Below, piece after piece: positions 25,601-39,600 of a stretch of DNA of 64,000 nt. Where the stretch lies: the NCBI RefSeq assembly GCF_047511655.1, contig NC_133397.1, positions 17,633,501 to 17,697,500 on the forward strand, in the 5' to 3' direction. Below the pieces are notes generated by a model. It saw only the letters and a program-made list of their open reading frames with translations. It searched no databases and was not told where the DNA came from. The position numbers and the translations under genes were made by a program. Every line of letters begins with the position of its first letter. Within the stretch, counting starts at the first letter, position 1. The stretch is from Castor canadensis. Taxonomy: Eukaryota > Chordata > Mammalia > Rodentia > Castoridae.

Positions 25601-27607
25601 TCACACTGAGTCTTCCTTACCTTACATGACCCGTGAAAGCAACCTCAGTGATTTTCTTGTTCTGAATGTCCATGGTGAGTTTGTAAGACTTTTTGTCCTG
25701 AGTAGAGTCATCACTAACTCTGAGGATTGTCCCAAGGTCAACATCGAAATCTGGAATTTGGATTTCACTGGATAAAGTCTTACTCCGCCGATTGTATTTG
25801 AACATCATAGTAGCCTCGGTCTGTTTCACACCTGAAAGAATGTACAAGAGCGTCAAGAAATGTGTGCTAAAAGCTGTGTTTAGGAAAAGGAAGCAGAAGA
25901 AAGACAGTGAAATCCTAAGCACTCAATGTGTTTTAATGAGGACACAGTTTGGAGTTTTCCCTTACATTTTTAAGTCTGGTATTCATAAATTAATTTAATT
26001 TGCAAGTATTTACTGATGACCTATTAGTGCTGGGTTCTGCTCTTGGCACTGGGGCATCCTGTTCTCATGAAGCTCACCTACTGTATAGACAATAAGAAAA
26101 TCAATTACTTATATTTTATGGTAATAAATGTCATGAAGAAAAATAAAACTGGGTTTGAGGGTAAAAGAGAGGGATAGAAGAGGTGCTGTTTCACATGTGG
26201 TGATCAGAAGAGTTCTCTCTGTTAAAGAGGTCTGCAGGCAGGATCACAGTGAAGAGAGGGGCTTACCACCTCCAAATTCTGGGGAGAGCATTTCAGGCAC
26301 AAGGTTGGCCATGCAATGGATCTGACGTGGGGGACACTCAGTGTGTTCAAGGAATGCGAGGACTGATTTTCAAAATATGGTCAGGAATCTGACCACTTCT
26401 CACATTTTGTCACCACTGTGATCCAAAGCACCTTTATCTCTTCTTTGGATTATTACAATAGTCCATATACTAGTTTCTCTGTCCTTGTCCTCTAATAATC
26501 TTTTCTCAACATAAACATAAATCAATTGTAAAAACTCTCCCATGGCTTCTTATTTCATTCGTAGAAAAAGTCACTCTTCTTATTACAAGACTATCTTTCC
26601 CTCATCTCCTCTCCTCTTATTTTTCTGATCTTATCTTCTATCTCTTCCCTCCCTTCTTGCCTTTTCTTCAAGCATGGCAGCCACATGCCAGCATCAGGGC
26701 CTTGCACCTGCTGGTCCCTTAACCCATAACTCTCTTTCCACATGGTTTAATCCACTTACCTCCCCAGGTCTCTTTTTTTATGCTTACCTTACCGGTGAAA
26801 CTTTCCCTTATCATTCCTGCTTTTACTGCTTCCGCCTATATGCCCTTCTTCCTACCAATTCCGGTATTCCCTAGACTTGTTCATTCTATTTCTTTCCTCA
26901 GAACTGGTCTGACATCTGAATATTTACTTGTTTGGTTATTGACTGAAACGCTGATGAACTTTCCATTGGTCACTGTTCTAGTCTCAGCTCTTAGACCATG
27001 CTGACATATATTGAATATTTAGTAAATACTTGTTAAATACGCTGCATTAAATATGTTCTCATGAGTCTGGAGCCTGGGACTGAGGACAGAGAAAGAGCAG
27101 TCTGTTTTTAGATACTCACCTTCAGCCTGAATTACAAACTTCAGTGTGTCCACCAAGGCTTTCTCTTGTCTCTGGAGTTCATAGGTTGTACTGGCAGAAT
27201 ACTGCTCTACCTCCCCTGTAGGCTGCAGTTCCAGCTCATATCTGAAGATAGTACAGGGCATCCAGTGCATAATGTTAGTGCATTCAAGACGGTAATAACA
27301 TCCCCCAAACAATTCAGCCTCAAGTGCCTTGCAAATGTGGCCCTTGTTCACATTGTCTCTTTCCCTTAACTAGCAGTACTATTTAGGATCCCCTCCAGTC
27401 TCCCCAAGTGCCCAAGGCAAGGGAAAATTCAGAATTCTCCGGGCTTTTGGATAATTGGAGCAAGAGTTGGTTGGCTGCTCAGCCACCACTGAGAACAAGA
27501 AGTGAGAGGAAAGAGATGAAGACAAAGAGACCCTAAGCATGGTAAAAGCTTGGAGCCCAGAGGCAAGTTCCAGGAAGCTCATACCAATGGGTCTGGAGAC
27601 TCAGATA

Positions 27608-27649
<42 letters not shown>

Positions 27650-30600
27650 AGTAGCAAATTGGAATGTGCTGTGATCTCCTCAAGTGCATGAAGGAACAGA
27701 GGGGACACCCACAATGATATCTGCTTTAAATATCTACCATAGGGTGGTGCAAGCCCCCAAGGCTGGTGAGACAGGACCACAACATGTGGCACTTTCCTCT
27801 TTGCCCTGCCAGTAGCCGTAATGTGGAAGATGAACTGATGCTGGCCAGGCACTGAGCATCTCTCACCTGGTGTCACCTGTCAGTGGGTAGTAGGAGGCAG
27901 ACTCAGTGGAACTGGCATTGGAGTAAGCACCTGTGGTGCAGTAGTTCAGGCCTGTGAAGAAAGGCTTGCAAGTTGACCAGGACTGCCTGTTCTCGATGAG
28001 AGGTGGGATAGCTTCCGTTTTGGTGGTAGAGAGCAAATGCAGGGTGTTGCTGGTGAAAAATGAGAAATCTGGGTTATGTTCATGTCATGAATTGAAACAA
28101 ATATCACTGATTCTTACCATGCATATGCCCCTTTATCCTCCTCTCTACCTCTCCTCTGTCCACAACCACATCACATTATTTGATTTACTGAGAAACAAAT
28201 AATATCAGGAAGAGTATCAATATGACTGACAATCATAAGGACTCTTCTGTCTCAGACACTGCACTAAATTCTTTATAGGTGTGTTACCTTTAATCTCCAT
28301 CACAGTAGGTCTAGGATTCTCTTTTTACAGAGGACACAGAGGTTCAGAGACGCTAACTAATGGATTACTAGGACTGACCTTAGGTGTGCTCCTTCCTTTC
28401 TGTGATCCAGGGTGAAAGGAACCTTGTCTCTTTTTCATCTGAAATCTCTTAATCTTTACTGGTTTCTTTCCACCAGCATTAAACATGTTCAAGCCTCTTC
28501 TCACTTTCACACCCATTCCCCCCCACACCTTCTTGGCCTCTCTTGTCTCCCTTATAACCCAGTGTTCTTCCACCGTATTTTTCACAGAACTGCCATTTGA
28601 TTGCTACACTCATGCTTCTGAAAATGCTTTCACCAATATATCCAATCCCTTTCTTTTTCCTAAATCCAATGAGCATAGTTAGACTTTATCTTCTTGACCT
28701 CTCAGAAGCATTCAGTAGAGATGCTCACTTAGGCCAGATCAAGATGTCAGAGTCTCTGTAAAGATTATGGCACACTCCTCCCATATATTTCTAAAAAAAT
28801 TATAAAGTAAAAGAAAATTCAACAGTGATCTGACTTCTTTTTTGAAATATCACGTTCTTTCCCCAGTATGGTCTCCTCATTTTTGGTGGCACCCTAAGCC
28901 CAGGTTTGTTGATGTGCTGATCTCTGGTGCTAGTGGTACCTGACTGTAATATGTTCTACCCTCTGAATGCTTCTTGGTTTCTATGACCTCTTATTGTTTT
29001 GGTTATCCTTCTGCCTCACTGGTCACTCCTCAATCTTTGTTATTTATTCTCCCTCTCCCTTTATAGATCTGTGTTCTCCACATTGTTGTCCTGGTGTCTT
29101 ACTGGACACCAACTGCTATTTGATCTCACCTCCATATGCTGATGACTCCCACATCTGTATGTGAGCTCATTCTCTTTACTAGGCTCATACCATAGGTTCA
29201 TTTACCACCTAGACAGTTCTGATTGGTTGTTTCATCGTAAATCAAATGCAGCACACCCAATACTGAATTTATTATCTTCCTCTAAACTAGCAACTTTTGC
29301 TCTGTGGTTCCTATCTCAATGAAGGGCACCCCACCTCCCTTTCCTCTTTCTTTTTCCTTATTCCAATTTTCAGTCAATCACCAAGTACTCATGCAATTTC
29401 TAAAGTGAATCACCAAGTACCTCTTTGTAATTTCTAAAACTTACTCACTCCTCGCTATCCTCCAATGCAGGACACTGCATTGGAATGCGGTGCAATGGGA
29501 CATCTTACCCATTTATGTTTGTAACAGATTCCTAACTTATCTGTAGTCATGCCTCCTTTCCTCCATTTTCCATTCTGGAGTTAGAATACGCTTCTAAAAC
29601 ACCAACCTTATTTTATTTGTCTCTCATTTCAACCCAAGACAACTCTTCCTGCCCTCAGAAGAGTCTAAACTCTTCACAGTGGTTTACAAGGTGGTCATGT
29701 TCTGACCCAGGTCACCCTCTCCCCTGTCATCTCTCACATATGTTTCCTGCACACTATAAACTTTTTTTCAGCTCCTTGAGCTGTTTTCTTTCTCATTCAG
29801 GCCATTACACATACTTTTCTCTTTGCCTGGACATTCACTGATTCTTTCTTTGCTTGGAAAACTGAAACAGCCCTAGAGAGCAGATCAGTTATACTTGCTT
29901 CAGAAAGTATTCCCTCAATTCCACAGGCTACCTGACCCATGATTTCACAATACCCTAAAACTTCCTCAAACCTAGCCCTCACTTTATTGCTACTGCTTCT
30001 TTAATTGTGTCTTCTTTGTAAAGTTAAGCTCTAGAGCATCAGGGATCTTGTATATCTCATTCAACATACTTGGTACATAATAGGCAATTAAATACTATTT
30101 CTGAATGAGCTAGTAAATGTGTCCAAAATATGACAACTAAGGCATATCAGTGGTTGAGAACATCATTGAAAACTGAATTTTCAATATGAGGCAAGGTTCC
30201 ACAATGTGATTAGGGTTTCATGCCTTATCCACTGAGTGAGCTACCACAAATCAGTACTTTTTTTTCTGAGAAAAGTGTTCATTCTCAAGGAGAATTTCTC
30301 TAGGGCTAGTGTTTTTTCTTCCTCAAAACAAATAAAACCAACATCCCCCACAACCTAATAGATATTAAGTAAATCTCAATGCAGAACAACACAGAACAAT
30401 TTTGCAAAATGTGGAAAAGTAGAAGAAAAGGTAATCATTTGGTGGGTCTGAGTTTAGGCTAGGTTAAAAACTAGGCAATCCAGAACTAGAATTCAGAACC
30501 TTCTCTCCCTCTTCCTCTCTTCTTTTACTGGAACTTAAATTATCTCGGTCAGCTACCTAGCCTGGCCAAATCCTGCAGATGTTTCTCAACTCTCTTTCCA

Positions 30601-33600
30601 ATGTCTAGCCAGCCTGTCCTGGCAGACGTGACTGGCAGGATTACCTGCCACTAAAGAGCTTGATGGGCCTCTTTGGAGAAGGAAAGATGAACTTCAGCTG
30701 CCCAGCTTTCAGGGCCACACGAGCCTCCAGGCCAGACTCGTGGAAGAAGTTGGTGTTCATTTGGACCCCACTCCGGGCGAAGTCCGGAACGATGATGCCC
30801 ATGTTTGTTACAAACTCCATGGACACAGAAGGCTTTGCCACCAGTTCAGCCTGCATCTGTAAGTCAGAAGATACCTACTCAGTTTTGCTAAATATCTCAG
30901 CCCCCTTCTGTTAGATCAGCCACTCTTCCCCATCCCTGGGCAAATATCTCTGGATAATTCATGCCTCAGAAAACATTATTGTGATTTATTGGCAGGAAGA
31001 GATGCCAAGTTTTTAGTTCCCCGGAGCTTGACTGCATCACCCAGGACTAGGAAGTGCCTGAGCTAACTGTAAGCATATTTGGATAAGAAGTTGGCAGGGA
31101 TACTCATTTATAAGGACAGCTGAATTTTCTTATTGCTATATCCCAAGTGGAGATGATATAATGGTGCATGCTGGTGGAACTCTAAAATTTTCATTAAAAT
31201 GAGTTGATTACAGTGATAATCACTTTGTCTTGAACTAGAGACACATTCTAAAAATGTGGAGGAAAAGAACAACAGTCATTGATTTGCTTGGATTCAATGC
31301 AGAATCTTACATTGGCTAGTTCCAGTTTTACTCCAGCTTTGGTGCCAGGGGTGATAATTCCAGATGAGGACACATGCAGTTGTAATCCCACTCCAGTGGG
31401 GAGTTCAAAGGCATTGTCCATGAAGATGTAGTGAAGAAACAAGTCATTCTTTGAACCTTCCCTTATGGCCTCTCCAATCTGCAAATCCAATAAAGGAGAA
31501 CTTAAAATAAGCATTGTATCAGTGAGTTTTATTAAATGCAAACTCTCAAACATTAGACAATGATTCCTCTTTATCCAGAAAGGATGGAACTAGAATGTTT
31601 TGGTTAGCTGAGTAGTTTGATAAATACAGGTTAGTGATTACAGATCTGCATGCATTGGGATGTAAGATGTTGCTCTGGATTGACTGAGTTCAAGGCATTT
31701 TCAACTGGTGATTCAGAGGCACCTGGGAATACAAGTGGGCTTCCTTCCTTCCTTTTTTCTTCCTTCCTCTCTCCCTCCCTCCCTCTCTTCCTTCTTTCTT
31801 TTTTCTTTCTGAGTGCTGGGGATTGAACCTAGGGCCTTACACATGCTAGGCAAGTGCTCTACCATTGAGCTACTTCCCAGTCCTTGATTCTTGTTTTTTT
31901 TTTTTAACATGATTATTTATCTAATCATAGAGTGTATGTTTGCATATTTTCCTTTCTGTAAACTAATAATAGTAATAATGGTACAACAAATATTTGGATA
32001 GTGGGTTACATAATCCTCGTATTCTTTCAATATTAAAAAGTCTTTAATGTACGTAGAGGAAGGTGCACTTAACATTGTTTTCTAGAAGATCAAACTAATG
32101 CTCTTAAAAGATACAGCTAACATTATGAATAGTTCCATTTCTGAATTCTAACCATTTCTTGTGTGCCATGAATTATGCTTATTGAAATTGAAGGAAAACC
32201 TGTATCTTTGAAGGAAGTACAAACACTTTCTCTGATTTGTGTCACTGGGATATCAAAGGAGTCTGGGAGATCTAAGAAGAGGCTGGGCTAAAGGGGCCTG
32301 GTTCACTTACCATCTGGGGGATCCCCTGCAGAGTGTGAGCACCATTCAGCAGCAGCCTTCCCAGGAGCTGGAGATCTTGGAGCCTGACAAAGCCAAGCTC
32401 TTCCCCCAAGATGCGGAGGTAGGCTCTAGCTTCTGGAATTTCTTTGGATTTTAAATCTTTGATCAGCTTGTCGACAATGGGCATGATTCCATTTACCATG
32501 TCCTGGGATTGTAGTAATAAAAAATATAGTGAGATGCCAGTTCTATTCAAGACCTTTAGATTCCTGAGGTGGGGGTCTATCTATTGAAGCTGTGATGCAC
32601 GATGCACGTAAGCACAAGCTCTCAAGGTGGGTTACAGAGCAGACACTGAAATGAGACTCCCACCTTTTACTGAAAGATAATTCTCCCCAAGCAGAGATGA
32701 AAACACCTGAGGTCTTGTCATAGATAGTAGTGCTGTCAAACTGTTCTTAACTTGAAAAATGTAAATGTAGTAAGAGAACTACCTGTTCTCTAGAACGCCA
32801 GGATCCCTAGTGCTCCTTAAGGTTGGCCTACCTCCCCTGCTTAGTCTTCTCTTCTTTGAGTAGGAAAGAGTCCTAGGTGTTTCTTGAGAAAATGGAGTTG
32901 TGATATAAGTTAGACAAAAGCTTGAGAAACACCTTATTCTAGATCCTTCTTAGATCCTTTCTTCTCAGTGATAGGAAAAATTACATTGACTGATGCACAG
33001 GTATTGAGAAAGAAAAGAGATTGACAGACCCAAAACAGATCAAAGTGGAGGTCAGCAAAGAAGATAGAAGTGAGGCTACCAGTGAGCCACAAGGAGCAAA
33101 TTCTTGTCCTATTTCTCAGCCTCAAATGTGCGTCCAAGTCCCCAGGAGTCTTACTAAAATGAAGGTTCTCACATGTATGAAAATAGAATAATGAAATCTG
33201 CTAAAAACTTATTTTAAAAAGGGGGATGAAAAATGAGAAAGAGTAACAGAAGGGGTGTATTTGATCAAAGTATATTATATGAATGTATGCATTTCACAAC
33301 GAAGCCCCTTTGCACAATTAATATATGCTAAAAAATGTAAAAAAAAAAAGTAGGTTCTGATTCACTAGGTCCTGGTGGGCCTGAGAACCAGCATGTCTAA
33401 CAAGCTTTCATGTAGTGTCAATCACCTTTGGGTAGCAAAAAAATAAAGAACAAGAAGCTTCAGATTATACAACCTACTTTCTACTCCTCAAATGGGGGCT
33501 CCCTTCCAGCTTCAAAGTGCATTTTTGGTCCCATTAATTAGTGCACTGATGTGAATAAGAGCCAAATAAAGTAGTTAATGATGAAAAATACTAATTTAAA

Positions 33601-36600
33601 ACAGGTAGTATAATCTTTAAATAAGGTATGAATTATTGTTAGCACACATAATATCAGAAACAGAAACAAATGTACATAATACCAAGCAATTTGCCCAGCA
33701 AATTGCTTGAAGACAGTGGGGTTAGAATTCAAATTCAAGTTCTAGACTTCACACTCTTAATCATTTTGTTAGAGTATCCCTAGTGAATCTGGTTCCTGGA
33801 CACACTGAATTTCCAGGAGCCCCTTAACTTCAGAGGGTAATGGCCTTACCCCCATAGGATTTGTTAATATGTAGCCAGAGTGATCATTTCAGTTAGGTAG
33901 AACCTTGATGAATTTCAGGCTTAGAAAAGAGAGCTTTTTCACTGAGACCAAAGCTGTGTTTGAGAGGATACTTAGCAGATACATACCTGCTCATGTTTAT
34001 CATCCTTTGTATAGCCAAAGTGGTCTACCAAGACCTTAGAAACATGGTCAGGAACTTGACCATTGACCCAGTACAAGGCCTTGTTGACACTGTCTGGGAA
34101 AAATCCTTGCTTCCCAAAGAGAGCCTCTAGGGTTGGCTCAAAACCTTTTCCTTCTAAGCCAATCTGAAATAGAAAATCAGGCAAGAATATGCCATTAGGT
34201 TTTTTGTTGAACATCAGTCTCTGTTCCCCCATTTATGTCCATTTAATTAAATAAGCATTTGATGAAAATTAAATAAGGAAAGGTGTTGAACTTAGCGCTT
34301 CACAGTTGTCTATTTGAATCTCATTAGAATCTTGAAGGGTAGAACTTATTAACTTTTCTCTAGAAGAGGAAGCTGTCCATCAGAGAAGGTAAATAATTGG
34401 GGTTCAAACCAGATAAGACTGAATAGCTAGTGCATTTCCTTGGATTTTGTGTTGAAGGACTTCTCTGAGACATCTGCTTCTCCATTAACAGGAGTCATGC
34501 TTCATATGACCCCTAGTGGACAGAGATGGTATCGTACAGCTTGGGCAAGAGAAATTGAAGTCCTTCAGTCTCAGGCATACCTCAAACAGATCTGCTGAAG
34601 CAAATCCAAAGACAGTGAGGGTTGTTTTCAGCATGACTTCTTTAGGAAGATAATTATTTGGATCAAATATAAGGTTCCCTTCGATTTTGGCTGAGGCTGG
34701 GTCAAGCGATGGAAGAGAAACAGATTTGGAAAGGTGATAGTTCTGGGAAAATTTTCTGAAATCCATGACTGTTGGAAGTTCAGAGTCCTTCAGAGCTTCT
34801 TTCACTAAGTTTTTCAGACTAGATGAAAGGAAAGAATATGCTTTGAGTCAATATACCATGTTACTTTTTCATTGTATCTCATACCCCAAGTAGATACAGA
34901 TTTCAAAGTGCTACTAAAATTTGTGGGTTTCATTTGCCCCAAGACTTTGGCTCAGGGTCTGCTGCATATTCACACAAATGTCTTTGATCCCGAAGAAAGC
35001 ATGCTTCCTATGTGGCAGGCAGTGACGGGATCAGAATGGACGTCTGGAATTCTAGCCCAGCACCCTCAGTGGCAAATGGGGAGAAATTACTCTTACTTAC
35101 TCTTCAATATACAATTCTTCTGAGTTCAAGATGTTAGCAATATGAGAGGCCACAAAGTTCTTCACTTGCTCATTCCGTTCCCATGGAAGAAGCTGGACAA
35201 TTTTGTTGACATCTGATGAGGAAGGCTGTCGCATGAGCATGAGATAAGCAGCCAGTCTTTTCTCCACTGGGGAAGTGCCGTCAACAAAACTCTGAAGAAG
35301 GATGCCTCGGACCTGTAGTCAGAAGGACAGACAGTTATCACTGTCCTTTGGGTGTGCCTGGCCAAGACTGGCATAGTCTGCTAGCTCTTTCTTATGCACA
35401 AGTCGAATTTCTCTCTAATCATGCTGCAAATACTGGTACTGAATCTTCTCCTTAGCGTTCCCCAGGACAATCAACTCAAGGTGGGGTTCTTAGATGACTT
35501 CCACTGAATATGTGTGGAATTCAATTGCATTAAAACACACAAATTACGTCCAAGTTATGATTTGTTTGGAGAACTACCACTAAGTGAAGATAAAGTTGTT
35601 TTAATATAAATTATTTAAATGCGAAGATAAAGATGGGAAGGACAGTAAGAGTTTGAGGCTCACAACTAAAGTAGTTTCCAAAGCTCTGGAGTTTTTACCA
35701 TCTAAGGTAGTTTGGCAAGACTGAGGAATACCAATGTTTTCTAAGATGAGAGTGATGGTCAGCCTGATAGTAGGGACAGATAGCACGCAGCAAAAATCTC
35801 ATGTTCTACATGGTGCAGTAGCGGCAAGTTTGAATGTGTGTTTCATGCCCATATACTGATAGGAAGTCAAGTCAATAGGCTTGTTGAAATTTGCTATTAG
35901 AAAACAGTAGAAGTCAGCAGAATGATGAGATTTATAATCTCATCCCCCTAGGACTTCTCCAAACGTTGTTGATGAGCATAAATTTTCACTTTCCAAATTC
36001 CTCTGAGAACTTTACCTCATCTTCAAGTTCCATCTTCCTCAGGGCCTGGATAGCAGCTTTCTGGATCAGCAGTGATGGCTTTGTACTTTTGATGCATTTC
36101 AGGACTGAAGACTTGAGTCTTGGCATTACCTGCTCCATGGTTTTGCCCATATTTCCAATGACCTGCATTGAAGAAAAGAAACAAGAACCCATCACAGAGA
36201 AGAAGGCAAAGTAAGGGATGGTCAGGAAGAGCATTTCTGAAAAGAAACCTGATACACAAAAGACTGAATGTACCCTCAGAATCAAGTAGGTGTAATCCTC
36301 ATCTCCCGCGCACTCGTTGCGAATCTGTTCCAACAGATAATCAGCGATGTCTTGCAGGTCCTGGGTGGCTGCGGGGTTCATACTATGATAGCTATGGGAT
36401 AAGAGAAGAGTATTAGTACTCAAGCAGCATAGTTAGATTTTACTTAAAATCCAAACTTGTTTTTGCTGATATCTTATTTCAAGTTGTTACTCTCAAAATG
36501 ACCATTAAAAAACACAAGAGGAATGATCACTGTTGGAAGACGGAGGGAATGTGGTGATACTGTAGGGTTTCCTTTCGCCCCAGGAGGGAATGCAGTGTAG

Positions 36601-39600
36601 AGACTCACTTGTTAACCAGGTGGCTCACAGCATATAGCGTGACCCGGCTCTGCTGCTCCTTCGCTGTGTTAAAGACTTCCCGCAGCCTTTGCACTGAAGG
36701 ATCTGGGATCAGAGCCACCAGGTAGGTGATGACATCTATCAGAAGGGGATGAGCTTTCTCACTTTTCAGCCACTGGAGGATATGAGTGTAACACTGGGGC
36801 TGTCCACACTGAACCAAGGCTTGCAAAGTGATGGGACTGAGAAGAGAAGTGCAGAGAGTTACTTAGAGCACCGTCAAGGCAGGCAAATATCCTTGGCCCA
36901 TGGTGTGCCCTTTGTAGGAGTGGCTCTCGTCCCGTATTTGCTATCCAGATCGAACCATCTTTCAAAATTCAACTCAGAGCCCAAGAACCATGATGTCTTC
37001 TCCAGGAATATTTCCACTGAAGAAGCACCAGCCAGGGAAGTCTAAGAAGGACCCCTGGACCTGAAGCTAAAAGAGGATTGCTAGCTCTGTCCTTTGTTCA
37101 GGACACAGAACATGTCTGGCCAACACTGTCTTGGTCCATCCCTGTCCTCTGTACCTTCTGTGATTTTCACATCACTTAGAGCCAGTGCCTTGAAGTATAG
37201 AAAAACCACATTAGTTTATTTGCCTGAGTTTTCTCTCCATGAGCCTATGAGCTTCAAGAGGGCATGGATTTCATTTTCTCTCAAACTCTTTGGGGCTCTC
37301 ACAACAGAATTAGGATAAGAAGGTACCCATTAAAGATGGGAACCACTTCATCCCTGTTTTAACAGCAGATACATTCTTGTGTGTGTGTGTTTATATGTCT
37401 TAGTCATGAAATTAATCCAGCAGATATTATTGACTTACTAATTAAGTAAGAGGATTGGTATTTAAATGGTTCCTAAAATTCTCTATTTGGCTAAAGTTCA
37501 AAAGCTCTGCAGCAAATCTAGGGTGTCTGAGAGACTAAGAAAGCCGCAACCATTAGCCATTACCTGGACACCTCTATCAGCTGTGGCAAGAGGGAGACCA
37601 CTGCCTCATTGTTGAGACCTCTCAACTCGGTAACTAGTTTATTGAAGAGATTTGCTCTCTGGCTGTTCTGCTCCGAGATGGACAGTTTAGTCAGTTCCTG
37701 GAGAGTCTTCAAAACAGATTCGGCTTGCTTCGGTAGCGATGTGGACTTGGTGCTCTCAAAGGCCAGGCCCACCTGCTCAGCACCTGGAAGAGGGGAAGTG
37801 TCAGAGGAGTTTTTGCTTACTTCTGTAGCTCAAAGCCAAATGGGAACTGGACACTTGGGATATATCAGAAGAAGGAAAAAGAGAAGAAAATGATCATATT
37901 CTCAGTGACTACCAGGTGTTTGACTTTGCACTGGGCATTTGACTTAACTGTTTTCACGCATGCGTCAGAGTATCCCTGAGGGGTACGGTACATTCCCCAA
38001 CTTGAAGAAAAGGGAACTAAGGCCCAGAGATGAGCAACATTTGAAACTTTTTGCCCAAGATCACTCGGGACCTATGAGGCAGAGCTAGTACAGAATCCAG
38101 GCTTTTCTGGATCTGGTACAGATGGTGGTGAGGGACTACTGCCACTATAGTGAGAGTTGAGGCCACACTCAATGGTCCTTACTTATCAGTTCTTCTAATT
38201 GAATCTGTCAGTAGCTTGTGGAGAAAGGAAACCCTTTTGCAGCCCTTTGAGCCTATGCCAGGGAGGCAGTGAGAATCAGTCTCTGTGTGGGAAAATGCGC
38301 AGAGTTCCAGCTTCAATTAGACCTGGGTGCTCATTTTGCACCCCATCTGAGATTTTGTGACTTAGACCACATCACCAAGTCATTTCCCCTCTGCAGAATG
38401 GGTGTCAAAGCACAGGCTACCACCACCTGACACCATAGGCTCTCTATGAACAAAGAGAACAGCAGTATGGCTGGGGGCATGACTGAAAGGGCACCTGCTT
38501 AGCAAGTTCAAGACCCTGAGTTCAACCCCCAAGTTCTGAAAAAAAAAAATAAGCAAATAACAAACAAGCCAGAGATAACAATGAGATAATGCATAAGAAA
38601 AAGTTTTGACAGATTTAAATGCAACATAATGCTGAATTAAGGTTTGAGGAGAGATCTCTAAAGTTTCTTTTCACTCTAAAGATCAATTCATTGAATTACT
38701 ATATATCCTGACCCTGAACACCCTTTCCCATTTGTACACCTCATCCAGGAAGCCCCCCATCTTACCACAAGGTATATGAGATTGTCAGTGCTGCCAAAGG
38801 TGTCATGTTACACTTGGGGTTCCAATTTCCTACTTAGAAAGACTTCACTCAATAGTTAGCAGATATTTAACAGGGCCCATTCAAGAACTAGCCATGATTG
38901 GCACCTCTCAGGCAGATTTCCCTGCACTTACATGGACATAAAGTCTTACCTTCACCAAAGAAGCGGCTGTTGATCTTAGGTGTGTCTTCAAGTTTCAATG
39001 TCTGTGTAACGTGTGTCATCATCCCGTACTTATTCCTGGTAATAAAAGAAGCACACTGCATCATAAATGGCCAGCTCCCCAGAAAATGCTATTCTTTTCA
39101 TGTTGAAAGGTTCCCTTTTTGCCTCGCCCAAATTCTGTCCACCTTTCAAGTCATGGTGAAATCCAGTAATCCTTGCCCACCCAATGAACAGGACCCATCT
39201 GCTCCTACTCATAACAGTTATCCTTCCATTAGAAGAACAAATGTACCTTGTGGCCTACAATAATCTAGAATGTCCAGAGGGTTGGGACCCACTGTGCCTT
39301 GTAATTGTTTTGTATCTCCGATACCACAAGGCCAAAAATAGAGCAATTATGCAATATGTATTCATTAAGTATCAGTTTTCAAAATGTGTTTCAACATACA
39401 AGTGTCTAGTCAAAATCATGAACCCTCCATGAAGTCATTTCTAACCCTGCAATGACTTGTAGCTTTTCTGGGTCCTTACAAATCCATACAGTCTGAGTCC
39501 AAGATATTTTTTTGTTGGTCTCAAATTGTTTCACATGCCTAAAATCTTTTTGCCAATGCCTGTTAGCTAAAAAGAAAAAGGCAGGGACAGAGATGGGCTT

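Noticed and set aside
35891-36423. Plus-strand open frames over exons 11 and 12
   Set aside because: Complement of conserved APOB exons; no independent evidence.
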